From Actinosomnolentus pattersoniae (SeqCode) (GTDB lineage Bacteria > Actinomycetota > UBA4738), in NCBI GenBank assembly GCA_013817655.1, contig JACDCJ010000012.1, forward strand, positions 1-20,553: a DNA stretch of 20,553 nt, read 5' to 3'. Shown here one piece after another: positions 1 to 6,283 of the stretch. The notes beneath the pieces were generated by a model that made no database searches, had not been told where the DNA came from, and worked only from the letters and a program-made list of their open reading frames with translations. The first letter of the stretch is position 1. Every line of letters begins with the position of its first letter. A program made the translations under genes and the position numbers.

Positions 1-73
1 GACGGCGCAGGGTTTAGAATGCCCCAGGTAGATCGGGCCGTGGCGCAGCTTGGTTAGCGCGTCTGACTGGGGG
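1..73 (+). repeat. Left copy of exact 73-bp direct repeat (tRNA-Pro 5' half plus upstream DNA)
   Basis: Positions 1-73 are identical to 4267-4339 and diverge at the next base (C at 74, T at 4340). The repeat starts at the window edge, so its true left limit is unknown. It holds 33 bases upstream of the tRNA, including TAGAAT (15-20), and the tRNA up to the last base of the anticodon loop. It may be one end of an integrated segment, a duplication, or an assembly edge effect. Confidence 0.95.
34..73 (+). pseudogene. tRNA-Pro(GGG) 5'-half fragment
   Basis: This is the acceptor 5' strand, D arm, anticodon 5' stem and anticodon loop of the tRNA found complete at 4300-4374. The sequence that follows (CTAGGTCCGG) cannot form the anticodon 3' strand, T arm or acceptor 3' strand, so no functional tRNA can be made here. 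The break falls exactly at the end of the anticodon loop. Confidence 0.9.
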
Positions 74-244
74 CTAGGTCCGGCTAAACGCTGTAATAAA
101 GCCGCAGGTGAGCACGAACCGTCCGAGCGAAAGAGGCCGTGTCAGACGCTGTATTCGACCTCCGGGGGAAAAAGACGCTGTATCTCGGCAGCCTGGCGGG
201 ATGCTGAAGGCGGAGCGGAAGGCCGGCGAGGTGCTGGCGGCGAT
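74..244. other. Unassigned junction DNA between tRNA fragment and propeller remnant
   Basis: No coding signal is convincing here. An open frame runs through it from inside the tRNA repeat, but its translation is low-complexity, arginine-rich and unlike the propeller sequence that starts near 240. The word ACGCTGTA recurs around 88, 146 and 175. It probably represents junction sequence fused in the middle of a propeller repeat. Confidence 0.4.
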
Positions 245-881
245 GGCAGCGGCGAGAAGAACCTGACGAACAACCCGAATGGAGCTGACCGTTGGGCCGC
301 GTGGTCACCGGACGGTAGGAAGATCGCGTTCGCGGTTCAGACTTTCGACGGCAGCAGCAGCATCTGGGTCATGGACTCGGACGGTTCGAACCCGACCCAA
401 CTGACCGATGCCACGTCGGCGAACGCCCATCCCGCCTGGGCGCCGGACGGTACCAAGATCGTCTTCGACAGCGACCGCGACGGAAACCTCGAGCTCTACA
501 TGATGAACCCGGACGGCTCGAACGAGACCCGTCTCAGGAACACGGCGCTGACCCACGAAGAGAACGCGAACTGGTCACCGGATTCGACCAGGATCGCCTT
601 CGACGCCTGCAGGAGCGTCAGCTTTCCATGCCCGGGAACCCCGAACTACGAGATCTTCACGATGTCCCGGGGCGGGACGGGCCGCATGAAGCTCACCACC
701 TACCCCAAGATCGACCACAACCCAGCCTGGTCGCCCGACGGGACGCAGATCGTGTTTCGGAGCGACCGTCTCACCTACACGGCCCTCTGGGTGATGAACA
801 GGGACGGAACCGGACAGCGGGTCCTCACCCCCGGGCCAGTACCAGGGGGGCGTCGACCCGGACTGGCAGCCGCTGCCCTAA
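245..881 (+). pseudogene. PD40/TolB-like beta-propeller protein, truncated and frameshifted
   Basis: Four WD40-like PD40 repeats are clear, with cores AAWSPDGRKIAF, PAWAPDGTKIVF, ANWSPDSTRIAF and PAWSPDGTQIVF, each followed by strand and turn segments such as IWVMDSDGSNPTQLT. Such blades occur in TolB-like periplasmic or secreted proteins, and the ligand cannot be told. The gene is broken twice. Its 5' end starts mid-repeat (GSGEKNLTNNP) with no signal peptide or start codon, although the frame stays open back into the tRNA fragment. Near 829-836 the frame also slips: the usual C-terminal ending (YQGGVDPDWQPLP) is read in the next frame from CAG at 837, ending at TAA 879-881, which one extra base in the C/G run would explain. 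A caller ignoring the slip would extend the ORF to 937. The family is clear; the pseudogene call is an inference, since a base error could mimic the frameshift. Confidence 0.75.
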
Positions 882-1014
882 GCCACTCCTCGCAGCTCGC
901 GGCTGCTCGCTGTTCACACCACCACCGCCACTGTTAACACTTCCGTAATGCCCGAACCGGCAGCATGGTGGCACCGGCGGGACCCCCTCGCCTCGGCAGG
1001 AAAGAGGAGGCTTG

Positions 1015-2136
1015 ATGTTTCGAACTCTGCTTCGTCATGCGGGCTCGGCGCTGCTTGCGCTGACCATGGCTTCAACGTTGCTGGGCGGAACGGCGGGCGC
1101 CGCCGGTTCGGGTGGCGGGGGCGCCGTCTACGTGGAAACGAACACCGGCGCGAACGCGATCGTCGTGTTCAACCGGGCGACGGATGGAACCCTCACCGAG
1201 GTGGGCGCGGTCCCGACCGGTGGCGCGGGGACCAATGCCGCTCTCGGCTCCCAGGGCGCGGTGATCCTCAGCGCCGACGGCGATCACCTGTACGCCGTGA
1301 ACGCCGGGAGCAACGAGATCTCGAGCTTCGCGGTTTCTCCCGACGGGCTCGGACTGGAGCTGGTCGATCTTCAGTCGTCCAGGGGGCTCATGCCTATCAG
1401 CCTGACCTTGCATGGCGACGTGCTCTACGTGCTCAATGCCTTGGGTCTCGGAAACATCGTGGGGTTTCGCGTCGCAGACGACGGAACCTTGACATCGCTA
1501 TCTGGGAGCAAGCGTAAGTTGAGCGCCCCCCTGTCCAATCCCGCTCAGGTCCAGTTCAACCCATCCGGAACGGTCCTCATGGTTACGGAGAAGGGAACTC
1601 GGCTGATCGACACGTTCCCGGTCGACGAAAACGGCGTGGCCGGGCCCCTGACGACCACTCGTTCGTCGGGCTTGGAGCCGTTCGGGTTCGCCTTCGATCC
1701 GGCCGGAAACGCAATCGTGTCCGAGGCGTTCGCCGGAGCGCCGGGACGGAGCGCGGTGTCCTCGTATGCCGTTGGCGATGCGGCCGAGGTGAAGGTAGTC
1801 AGTGCCTCGGTTCCCAACCGGCAGACCGCCGCATGCTGGGTGGTCATCACCGCGGACGGTCGCTTCGCCTTCGTGTCGAACACCGGCAGCGGAAACGTCT
1901 CCAGCTACGCCATCGCGGACGGTGGACAGCTGTCTCTTGACGAGGCCGTGTCCGCTAAGACCGGCAAGGGCAGCGCGCCCACCGACATGGACCTCGACGG
2001 AGCCGGCCACCTGTACGTGCTCGCATCGGGCTTCGGGATGGTTCGCGGGTTCGCGGTTGGGTCCGGTGGAGAGCTCTCAGCCATCACCAAAGCCGGCGCC
2101 CTGCCACCCAGCGCCACGGGACTGGCGGCACGCTGA
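1015..2136 (+). CDS. Secreted lactonase-family / YVTN beta-propeller protein
   Basis: The 373-residue protein starts with a signal peptide (MFRTLLRHAGSALLALTMAS, cleavage probably in the GTAGAA stretch near residue 30) and a glycine-rich linker. It then shows repeated propeller strands of the type AVYVETN, HLYAVNAGSNEISSFAV, DVLYVLNALG, FAFVSNTGSGNVSSYAI and HLYVLASGFG. This resembles the lactonase/3-carboxymuconate cyclase-like propeller family (PF10282), whose members include 6-phosphogluconolactonase, but many secreted members have no known substrate. ATG 1015 is chosen over TTG 1012 because AGGAGG (1005-1010) sits four bases before it. The frame is intact, unlike the propeller gene upstream. 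It stands alone, with about 130 bases of non-coding DNA before it and over 220 after it. Enzymatic activity cannot be claimed. Confidence 0.85.
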   Translation: MFRTLLRHAGSALLALTMASTLLGGTAGAAGSGGGGAVYVETNTGANAIVVFNRATDGTLTEVGAVPTGGAGTNAALGSQGAVILSADGDHLYAVNAGSNEISSFAVSPDGLGLELVDLQSSRGLMPISLTLHGDVLYVLNALGLGNIVGFRVADDGTLTSLSGSKRKLSAPLSNPAQVQFNPSGTVLMVTEKGTRLIDTFPVDENGVAGPLTTTRSSGLEPFGFAFDPAGNAIVSEAFAGAPGRSAVSSYAVGDAAEVKVVSASVPNRQTAACWVVITADGRFAFVSNTGSGNVSSYAIADGGQLSLDEAVSAKTGKGSAPTDMDLDGAGHLYVLASGFGMVRGFAVGSGGELSAITKAGALPPSATGLAAR

Positions 2137-2306
2137 GGGCTGGAAGGACGCTGCGATGGCGGCGGTGAAACGGGGATCGACGTTGGTCCAGCACTGAGCC
2201 TTGGGGCGGGCGACCGATCTCCCCCATTCCAAGGTGAAGCCTGGAAGCGTGGAGCTTGGATCAGGCCTCGTAGGCCACCGTGGCGTAATCGAAGCCGGTG
2301 CCCGAT

Positions 2307-2329
2307 CCGGAATCGATCGGCCGTTCCGG
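2307..2329 (+). terminator. Small inverted repeat, possible terminator of the propeller gene
   Basis: CCGGAA (2307-2312) pairs with TTCCGG (2324-2329) across an 11-base loop. No T-tract follows. It lies in the 227-base gap between the propeller gene and the membrane protein gene. The rest of that gap shows nothing I can assign. Confidence 0.25.
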
Positions 2330-2332
2330 CGT

Positions 2333-2358
2333 CCTTTCCTTGCATGGAGGGAAGGAGG
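2333..2358 (+). promoter_or_regulatory. Hairpin overlapping the ribosome-binding site of the membrane protein gene
   Basis: CCTTTCCTT (2333-2341) pairs with GAGGGAAGG (2347-2355) around a five-base loop, giving nine pairs including two G-T wobbles. The 3' arm covers the first half of the Shine-Dalgarno stretch GAAGGAGG (2351-2358) of the gene starting at 2364. The pairing is seen directly; control of translation by it is inferred. Confidence 0.4.
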
Positions 2359-2363
2359 ACACG

Positions 2364-2897
2364 ATGGAGCGAAGGATCGTGACGGTGGGCGCGATCGGGG
2401 GCGCAGCGGGCGCCCTCGTCATGGCGATGTTCGCGATGATCGCAGCCGCAACCTATCAGCACACCGGCTTCTTTACGCCCCTGTACCACATCGCATCCCC
2501 GATCATCGGGACCGACACGATGATGCGCTCGATGGGCACGACGTACTTCAGCGCGGGGCCAGCCCTGCTCGGGCTCGTGGTCCACATGATAGTGGGGATC
2601 GTGTTCGGCGTCGTCTTCGCGCTGGGCGCGTCGCGCCTCGGGGTACGCGGTGCAGCGGCCGCGCCGATCGGTGTGGTCTACGGCGTGGCGGTCATGCTCT
2701 TCATGGCCTATGTCGGGTTGCCGATCACGGCCGCGGTGCTCCGGGGCGGCGACATGGTCAGCGACATGGCCACGTTGGTCGGCTGGGGGACGTTCACGGC
2801 CGAGCACGCGATCTACGGGCTCGTCCTCGGCGCGATCTGGGCCGTGGCCGGCGTCACCGTCGCTCGCGCTCCGTCGTCGGCGCACGTGCACGCGTGA
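2364..2897 (+). CDS. Small integral membrane protein, unknown function
   Basis: The 177-residue protein is strongly hydrophobic, with likely membrane segments near residues 5-28, 66-88, 96-120 and 146-166 separated by short loops, and a histidine-containing C-terminal end. Glycine/alanine-rich helices and several methionines are visible, but no catalytic motif is recognised. ATG 2364 is preferred because GAAGGAGG (2351-2358) is at proper distance; an open frame back to 2298 lacks a better start. The Shine-Dalgarno lies inside a predicted hairpin. It precedes a truncated ECF sigma factor by about 50 bases, and membrane proteins beside ECF genes can be anti-sigma partners, but no zinc anti-sigma motif (HxxxCxxC) is present, so that role is not supported. 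Confidence 0.75.
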   Translation: MERRIVTVGAIGGAAGALVMAMFAMIAAATYQHTGFFTPLYHIASPIIGTDTMMRSMGTTYFSAGPALLGLVVHMIVGIVFGVVFALGASRLGVRGAAAAPIGVVYGVAVMLFMAYVGLPITAAVLRGGDMVSDMATLVGWGTFTAEHAIYGLVLGAIWAVAGVTVARAPSSAHVHA

Positions 2898-2947
2898 TCC
2901 ACGTCGGTCGGTGACCTCGGTGGAAGAAGGACTTCCTGCGGGCCACG

Positions 2948-3235
2948 ATGGGCTGCATGGACCTCGTCTACAACCTCGCGCGGAGGCTCGTGCGCTCACC
3001 GGAAGACGTGCAGGATCTCGTCCAGGAGACCTACCTCGCGGCGTTCCGAGCGTGGAGCGAGCGAAGACGCCCGCGAAAGGTCGAACCGTGGATCGCGACG
3101 ATTTGCCTGAACCTCGGACGCTCGGCGTGGCGGCGGCGCTCACGCCGGCCCACCGAGGTCCCGCTGGAGGATCTCATGCAGCTTCCCGCAGCCTCGGATC
3201 CGGAGGCCGACGCGCTTGCGGCGAACCGGTTCTGA
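2948..3235 (+). pseudogene. ECF RNA polymerase sigma factor, region 2 only (degraded)
   Basis: Sigma-70 region 2 is clear: DLVYNLARRLVRSPEDVQDL and QETYLAAFRAW cover the core-binding and -10 recognition helices, followed by the WIATICLNLGRSAWRRRSRR helix. The frame stops at 3233-3235, just after DPEADALAANRF, the linker point, so region 4 (-35 recognition) is absent. ECF proteins usually have about 160 to 200 residues; this has 95. The 5' end also looks damaged: family-like residues (DFLRAT) continue upstream of ATG 2948 but meet a stop at 2912-2914 without a good start codon, and no Shine-Dalgarno lies close to ATG 2948. A possible region 4 scrap is visible downstream in shifted frames. I take this as a decayed gene; a region-2-only protein that is expressed cannot be excluded. 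Confidence 0.65.
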
Positions 3236-3369
3236 GCGCAACATGAGTCTGCTTCGCTGGCGGTGTTGCGATCCGAGCCAGGCCCTGGAAGTTGATTTCA
3301 TCACCATCCCGGGATCCAGGGCGATGCCGACCTCGTGGCCGCGGTTCACCGCTGGGACGGGGACGACCG

Positions 3370-3425
3370 ATTGCCGAGATCACGGGGGAGCGGATCGCCT
3401 AATCAAGCAGCCCGAGCGCCGGTCG
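3370..3425 (+). pseudogene. Possible sigma region 4 helix-turn-helix remnant
   Basis: Codons from 3370 read IAEITGERIA, which resembles the first half of an ECF region 4 helix-turn-helix (REIAEITGE). A stop follows at 3400-3402, but a frame change there gives LIKQPERR, where family members have sequences like TVKSRLHRAR. This supports a single gene with 2948-3235 broken by several shifts. The match is short and could be chance. Confidence 0.35.
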
Positions 3426-3560
3426 GGTCAGATCTGGCCCGGCCCGGGGCGATTCGAAATCCTGGTAAGGAGCACGGCGCCTCGGTACGACGCTACTCCC
3501 GCATCCCACGGAACTCGAGCGAGTAGGTCCATCGAGAAGGTGCGGCGCGGACGAGCAGCG

Positions 3561-3618
3561 CTTCACCAGGTCCACGCCACGCCGCACCACTAGTGCCAGA
3601 ACCAGGAGGACCGTCCGC
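3561..3618 (+). repeat. Imperfect direct repeat, copy A (leader of GNAT gene)
   Basis: The core CGCACCACTAG (3583-3593) is identical to 4211-4221. Similarity continues on both sides: CTTCACCAGGTC before it resembles CTCCACCAGATC, and AGAACC, GG and CCGTCC after it recur in order with small gaps. Copy A ends at the start codon of the acetyltransferase gene. Confidence 0.5.
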
Positions 3619-4092
3619 ATGTCGCAGGTTGCACTTCGGCCGGTAGAAGTTGGGGATCTCGACGCGATCTTCGAGCAGATGCGCGACCCGGAATCAGTAC
3701 GCATGGCGGCATTCACGCCTGAAGACCCGAACGATCGAAGCGCCTTCGACGCCCATATGGCGAAGGTCATGTCCTCCTCTGAGAACAGGCTTCGGGCCAT
3801 CATCCGCGATTCTCGGCTCGTCGGCACCATCGCGAGCTACGTCTCGGAGGGAGCGACCGAGGTCACCTACTGGATAGATCGCACTTGCTGGGGGCAAGGG
3901 ATCGCAACGCGGGCGCTCAGACTGCTCCTCGAGGAGATCTCGGTTCGGCCGATCCGAGCCCGTGCTGCGAGCGACAACGCTGGGTCGTTACGAGTCCTTC
4001 AGAAGGCGGGCTTCCACCCGATCGGTACCGAAGTGTCCTTTGCCCCCGGACGGGCCGCCGAGATCGAGGAGACCATTCTCGAGCTGCCTTGA
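3619..4092 (+). CDS. GNAT-family N-acetyltransferase (RimJ/RimL-like)
   Basis: The 157-residue protein has full GNAT length. The N-terminal strand VALRPVEVGDLDAIFEQMRD is typical of the RimJ/RimL subgroup. The acetyl-CoA pyrophosphate-binding motif A is WGQGIATRAL (residues 91-100, matching Q/R-x-x-G-x-G/A), and motif B is NAGSLRVLQKAGF (120-132). It should transfer an acetyl group from acetyl-CoA to an amine; the substrate could be a protein N-terminus, a small molecule or an aminoglycoside-type compound and cannot be deduced. AGGAGG (3604-3609) lies nine bases before ATG 3619. It is the last gene of the tRNA-bounded segment, and its leader is partly duplicated downstream of it. The frame is intact, in contrast to the decayed sigma gene just upstream. 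Confidence 0.85.
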   Translation: MSQVALRPVEVGDLDAIFEQMRDPESVRMAAFTPEDPNDRSAFDAHMAKVMSSSENRLRAIIRDSRLVGTIASYVSEGATEVTYWIDRTCWGQGIATRALRLLLEEISVRPIRARAASDNAGSLRVLQKAGFHPIGTEVSFAPGRAAEIEETILELP

Positions 4093-4187
4093 ACAACTAG
4101 ACCGCAAGTCTCCCAAAGAGGCGCGCCGCTGCAACCGGGTGCCCTGCCGCCACGTCCTCGCTGACGACCTCACCCGACATGGCCTGC

Positions 4188-4248
4188 ACTCCACCAGATC
4201 AACTCCGCGACGCACCACTAGAGGAGAACCGGGGTGCCGTCCACGAGT
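4188..4248 (+). repeat. Imperfect direct repeat, copy B
   Basis: This copy resembles 3561-3618 around the shared core CGCACCACTAG (4211-4221). Here it leads to GTG 4234, which opens only a 29-codon frame running into the tRNA-Pro repeat. That suggests the leader of another, now missing, gene. The rest of the gap between the acetyltransferase stop and the tRNA (4093-4299) holds nothing else that I recognise. Confidence 0.45.
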
Positions 4249-4266
4249 TCACCGACCCGGGCCGAG

Positions 4267-4339
4267 GACGGCGCAGGGTTTAGAATGCCCCAGGTAGATC
4301 GGGCCGTGGCGCAGCTTGGTTAGCGCGTCTGACTGGGGG
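4267..4339 (+). repeat. Right copy of exact 73-bp direct repeat
   Basis: Identical to 1-73. It covers 33 bases upstream of tRNA-Pro, with TAGAAT (4281-4286) as a likely -10 box, and the tRNA up to base 38 of the anticodon loop. If a segment was inserted, this copy rebuilds the 5' half and promoter-proximal DNA of the tRNA gene. Confidence 0.95.
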
Positions 4340-4374
4340 TCAGAAGGTCGGGAGTTCAAATCTCCCCGGCCCGA
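4300..4374 (+). tRNA. tRNA-Pro, anticodon GGG
   Basis: A complete cloverleaf can be drawn: acceptor CGGGCCG (4300-4306) with CGGCCCG (4367-4373), D stem GCGC (4309-4312 with 4323-4326), anticodon stem TCTGA/TCAGA (4328-4332, 4340-4344) with loop CTGGGGG and anticodon GGG (4335-4337), five-base variable region, and T stem GGGAG/CTCCC with loop TTCAAAT. The discriminator is A. The CCA end is not encoded (ACAA follows). It reads proline codons CCC and CCU. Its 5' half is duplicated at 34-73. Confidence 0.95.
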
Positions 4375-4382
4375 CAAGCACG

Positions 4383-5243
4383 CTAGGCATCTCGCGTGTC
4401 GAGCGCGATCTTGTAGCCGATCAGGAGCAAAGCGTTCGACAGGAACAGCCAGATGGCAAGCAGGACGATCCCCGTGATGCCGCTCGTGGCGTAGTGATCC
4501 TCGAAGTTGGCGCCGAGCGACAGGTAGAGAACGAAGACCAGGGAAAGCAAGGAGACACCGGCCGCGGTTATGCCGGTCGCGAGCGCGATGGAGCGCCACG
4601 GCAGCGGCCGGGGAGGGAAGATGCGGTAGATCAGGGCGATCGCGATGGACGAGCCGGCGAAGCCGGTGGCGAGCGCCACCACCAGTCCCAGGGTGCGCCC
4701 CAGCACTCCGTCCCCCACGGCCTGCGAGCCTGCGAAGGAGGCGACCAGGCCTCCGATCACGAACAGGGGGAGGAGAACGACCAGCACCAGGCCTCGGCCT
4801 CGCAGTCCTTTCATCCGTTCCTGTCGGCCGCTCAGGCGGTCGAAAGCACGAACGAGCCCAGACCCGTAGGGCGTGGCCGGCCACAGGCCGGCAAGGATCG
4901 CCGTGACGCCGAGGCCGGTTCCGAGTTCGGCGACGCGCTGCAGCACCGTGTCCGCTCCGATGCTCTTGGGTGCTATGCGGCTGAGCTGCCGGGCGAACTC
5001 CTCCACCCTCTGGTCGCCGAGGAGCAGGCTCACGGCCCAGAGCACCATGATCAGCAGGGGAACGAGCGAGACGATCGCATAGAACCCGAGGCTTGCGGCG
5101 ATCAGCGTGATGTCCTCGCCCTCCGCTTGCTTCGCGAATCGCTGAAGGGGCTCGGGGAGCCGACGCCGGACGCGGGCAGCCCAAGACTCCGCGCTCTTCC
5201 GGGGGCTGCCCATCCCTTCACTCTTCCCTGAGCCGCGGTCCAT
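4383..5243 (-). CDS. YihY/virulence factor BrkB family membrane protein
   Basis: The 286-residue protein has a polar, basic N-terminus (to about residue 40) and about six membrane segments, including LIAASLGFYAIVSLVPLLIM near 46-65 and ITGIVLLAIWLFLSNALLLI near the C-terminus. The pattern DITLIAASLGFYAIVSLVPL is the YihY/BrkB (formerly RNase BN) hallmark. Despite the old name, members are inner-membrane proteins, not nucleases; transport or envelope roles are suspected. Length fits the family. The start at 5243 is preferred because GAAAGGA precedes it at normal distance; an internal ATG eleven codons on has poorer spacing. Its stop lies eight bases from the tRNA-Pro 3' end on the opposite strand, and its start is divergent from the diiron protein gene across a 95-base shared control region. 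Confidence 0.88.
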   Translation of the reverse strand: MDRGSGKSEGMGSPRKSAESWAARVRRRLPEPLQRFAKQAEGEDITLIAASLGFYAIVSLVPLLIMVLWAVSLLLGDQRVEEFARQLSRIAPKSIGADTVLQRVAELGTGLGVTAILAGLWPATPYGSGLVRAFDRLSGRQERMKGLRGRGLVLVVLLPLFVIGGLVASFAGSQAVGDGVLGRTLGLVVALATGFAGSSIAIALIYRIFPPRPLPWRSIALATGITAAGVSLLSLVFVLYLSLGANFEDHYATSGITGIVLLAIWLFLSNALLLIGYKIALDTRDA

Positions 5244-5338
5244 ACCCCGGGGTCCTTTCGCCCGGTAGGCCGCAGGACGGATAATCCGGGCGCGAGAGTG
5301 CCGCGAATACGCTTCGCACGCAAGACGGAGGAGCGTTC

Positions 5339-6232
5339 ATGAAGGACTTCGACCTCGACAGGTACCTCAGGGCCTCCGGGAGGGTCGACCTAACCGGGCT
5401 CGCGTGGCACCGCGTGGCCGAGCATCCCCTGCCTGCCGAGGAGGCCCGGTGTCTCACCTACATGATGGACATCGAGACGCACACGGTCGTATTCCTTCGC
5501 GATCTGCTCGCGACGCGAGCCGCCCATGACCCCGAGGTGACGGCCTTCCTGTCCTGCTGGGTCTACGAGGAACTCTGGCACGGGGAGGCGTTCAGTCGTT
5601 TCTTGGGCGAAGCGGGCTTCGATCTCGGCCCCGACAGGGAGGAGGTCTGGGCAGATGCACCCTTTCCATCGCGGGTCGGCCGCAACTCCTGGATCCGGCG
5701 GAAGCTCCTGGGCAAGGCCCAGGCGTCGCACCTGGTCACCCTCCTCGGCTCGATGGTGTTCCGGGACTTCGTGGCTCTCCACATGACCTGGGGAGCGATC
5801 AACGAGCTGTCGACGCTCGGCGCGTACCAGCGCCTCATCGCACGAACGAACCACCCGGTCCTGGTCGACCTGCTCACCAGGATCATCAAGGATGAGCGCC
5901 GGCACTTCGCGTTCTATCGCGCGCAGGCGAGGATGCGGCTCACGCACCGTCTCGGCACGGCCAGGGCCGTACGATGGACGCTCGACCGCCTGTGGGCTCC
6001 GGCCGGGACCGGCGTGCGTCCTCAGCGGGAGACCGACTTCGTCATAGCCTGGCTTTTCGCCGGAAACGACGGCCGGGTGGCCGCCGAAGAAATGGACGAT
6101 ACGATCGCCCAGCTCCCGGGGTTCGCCGGCTCGCATCTGGCCGCGAGGGCGCGAGGGGAGGCGATAGCCCGAATGGGCCCCGGCTTCGAGAGGATGCGAG
6201 TGGCCGCTCCGCTCGCGGCCTTCCGGACCTGA
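5339..6232 (+). CDS. Ferritin-like diiron protein (acyl-ACP desaturase-like)
   Basis: The 297-residue, mostly helical protein carries two ExxH motifs, EELWHGE (E78, H81) and KDERRHF (E186, H189), plus glutamates placed for the other helices (E46 in DIETH, E156 in NELST). E...ExxH...E...ExxH is the ligand pattern of diiron four-helix-bundle enzymes such as ribonucleotide reductase R2, acyl-ACP desaturases (DesA/DesA2 type) and AurF-like oxygenases. The likely role is O2-dependent oxidation with a di-iron centre, but the substrate is unknown. GGAGGAG (5327-5333) lies five bases before ATG 5339. It is divergent from the BrkB-family gene and is followed after about 50 bases by the phosphatidyltransferase gene. 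A lipid substrate would fit that neighbour, but this is only context. Residues near the C-terminus (after 210) show no known motif. Confidence 0.75.
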   Translation: MKDFDLDRYLRASGRVDLTGLAWHRVAEHPLPAEEARCLTYMMDIETHTVVFLRDLLATRAAHDPEVTAFLSCWVYEELWHGEAFSRFLGEAGFDLGPDREEVWADAPFPSRVGRNSWIRRKLLGKAQASHLVTLLGSMVFRDFVALHMTWGAINELSTLGAYQRLIARTNHPVLVDLLTRIIKDERRHFAFYRAQARMRLTHRLGTARAVRWTLDRLWAPAGTGVRPQRETDFVIAWLFAGNDGRVAAEEMDDTIAQLPGFAGSHLAARARGEAIARMGPGFERMRVAAPLAAFRT

Positions 6233-6270
6233 GGGGCCCTCGGGCGGGCCGCCCAGCGCAGCCCCCCTGC

Positions 6271-6276
6271 TAGCAT
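6271..6276 (+). promoter_or_regulatory. -10 hexamer TAGCAT, leaderless start of the phosphatidyltransferase gene
   Basis: TAGCAT ends seven bases before GTG 6284, which puts transcription start at or next to the start codon. The GGGAGG just before GTG has no spacing and could not act as a normal Shine-Dalgarno. Confidence 0.4.
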
Positions 6277-6283
6277 CCGGGAG

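Larger units (their letters stand above)
3236..3618. other. Stretch without an intact gene
   Basis: Apart from the sigma region 4 scrap, no supported gene is visible. An inverted repeat, GGTGCGGCG (3539-3547) with CGCCGCACC (3580-3588), lies near its end. Just beyond is AGGAGG (3604-3609), the ribosome-binding site of the acetyltransferase gene. Open frames across this stretch have arginine- and proline-rich translations without family motifs. Confidence 0.5.

Noticed and set aside
50..244. The open frame from TTG 50 as the true 5' end of the propeller gene
   Set aside because: It starts inside the tRNA fragment, has no Shine-Dalgarno and its first 65 codons bear no propeller or signal-peptide character.
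3449..3470. tRNA T-arm-like stretch around GATTCGAAATCC
   Set aside because: The stem does not pair properly and no other tRNA arms are in place around it.
3539..4236. Integron attC-type cassette boundaries around the acetyltransferase gene
   Set aside because: No GTTRRRY/RYYYAAC core pair is found at the repeated leaders and there is no integron integrase in the window.
4390..5231. Long plus-strand frames opposite the BrkB-family gene
   Set aside because: They are shadows of the minus-strand gene; the translations are Gln/Arg/Glu-rich without family motifs.
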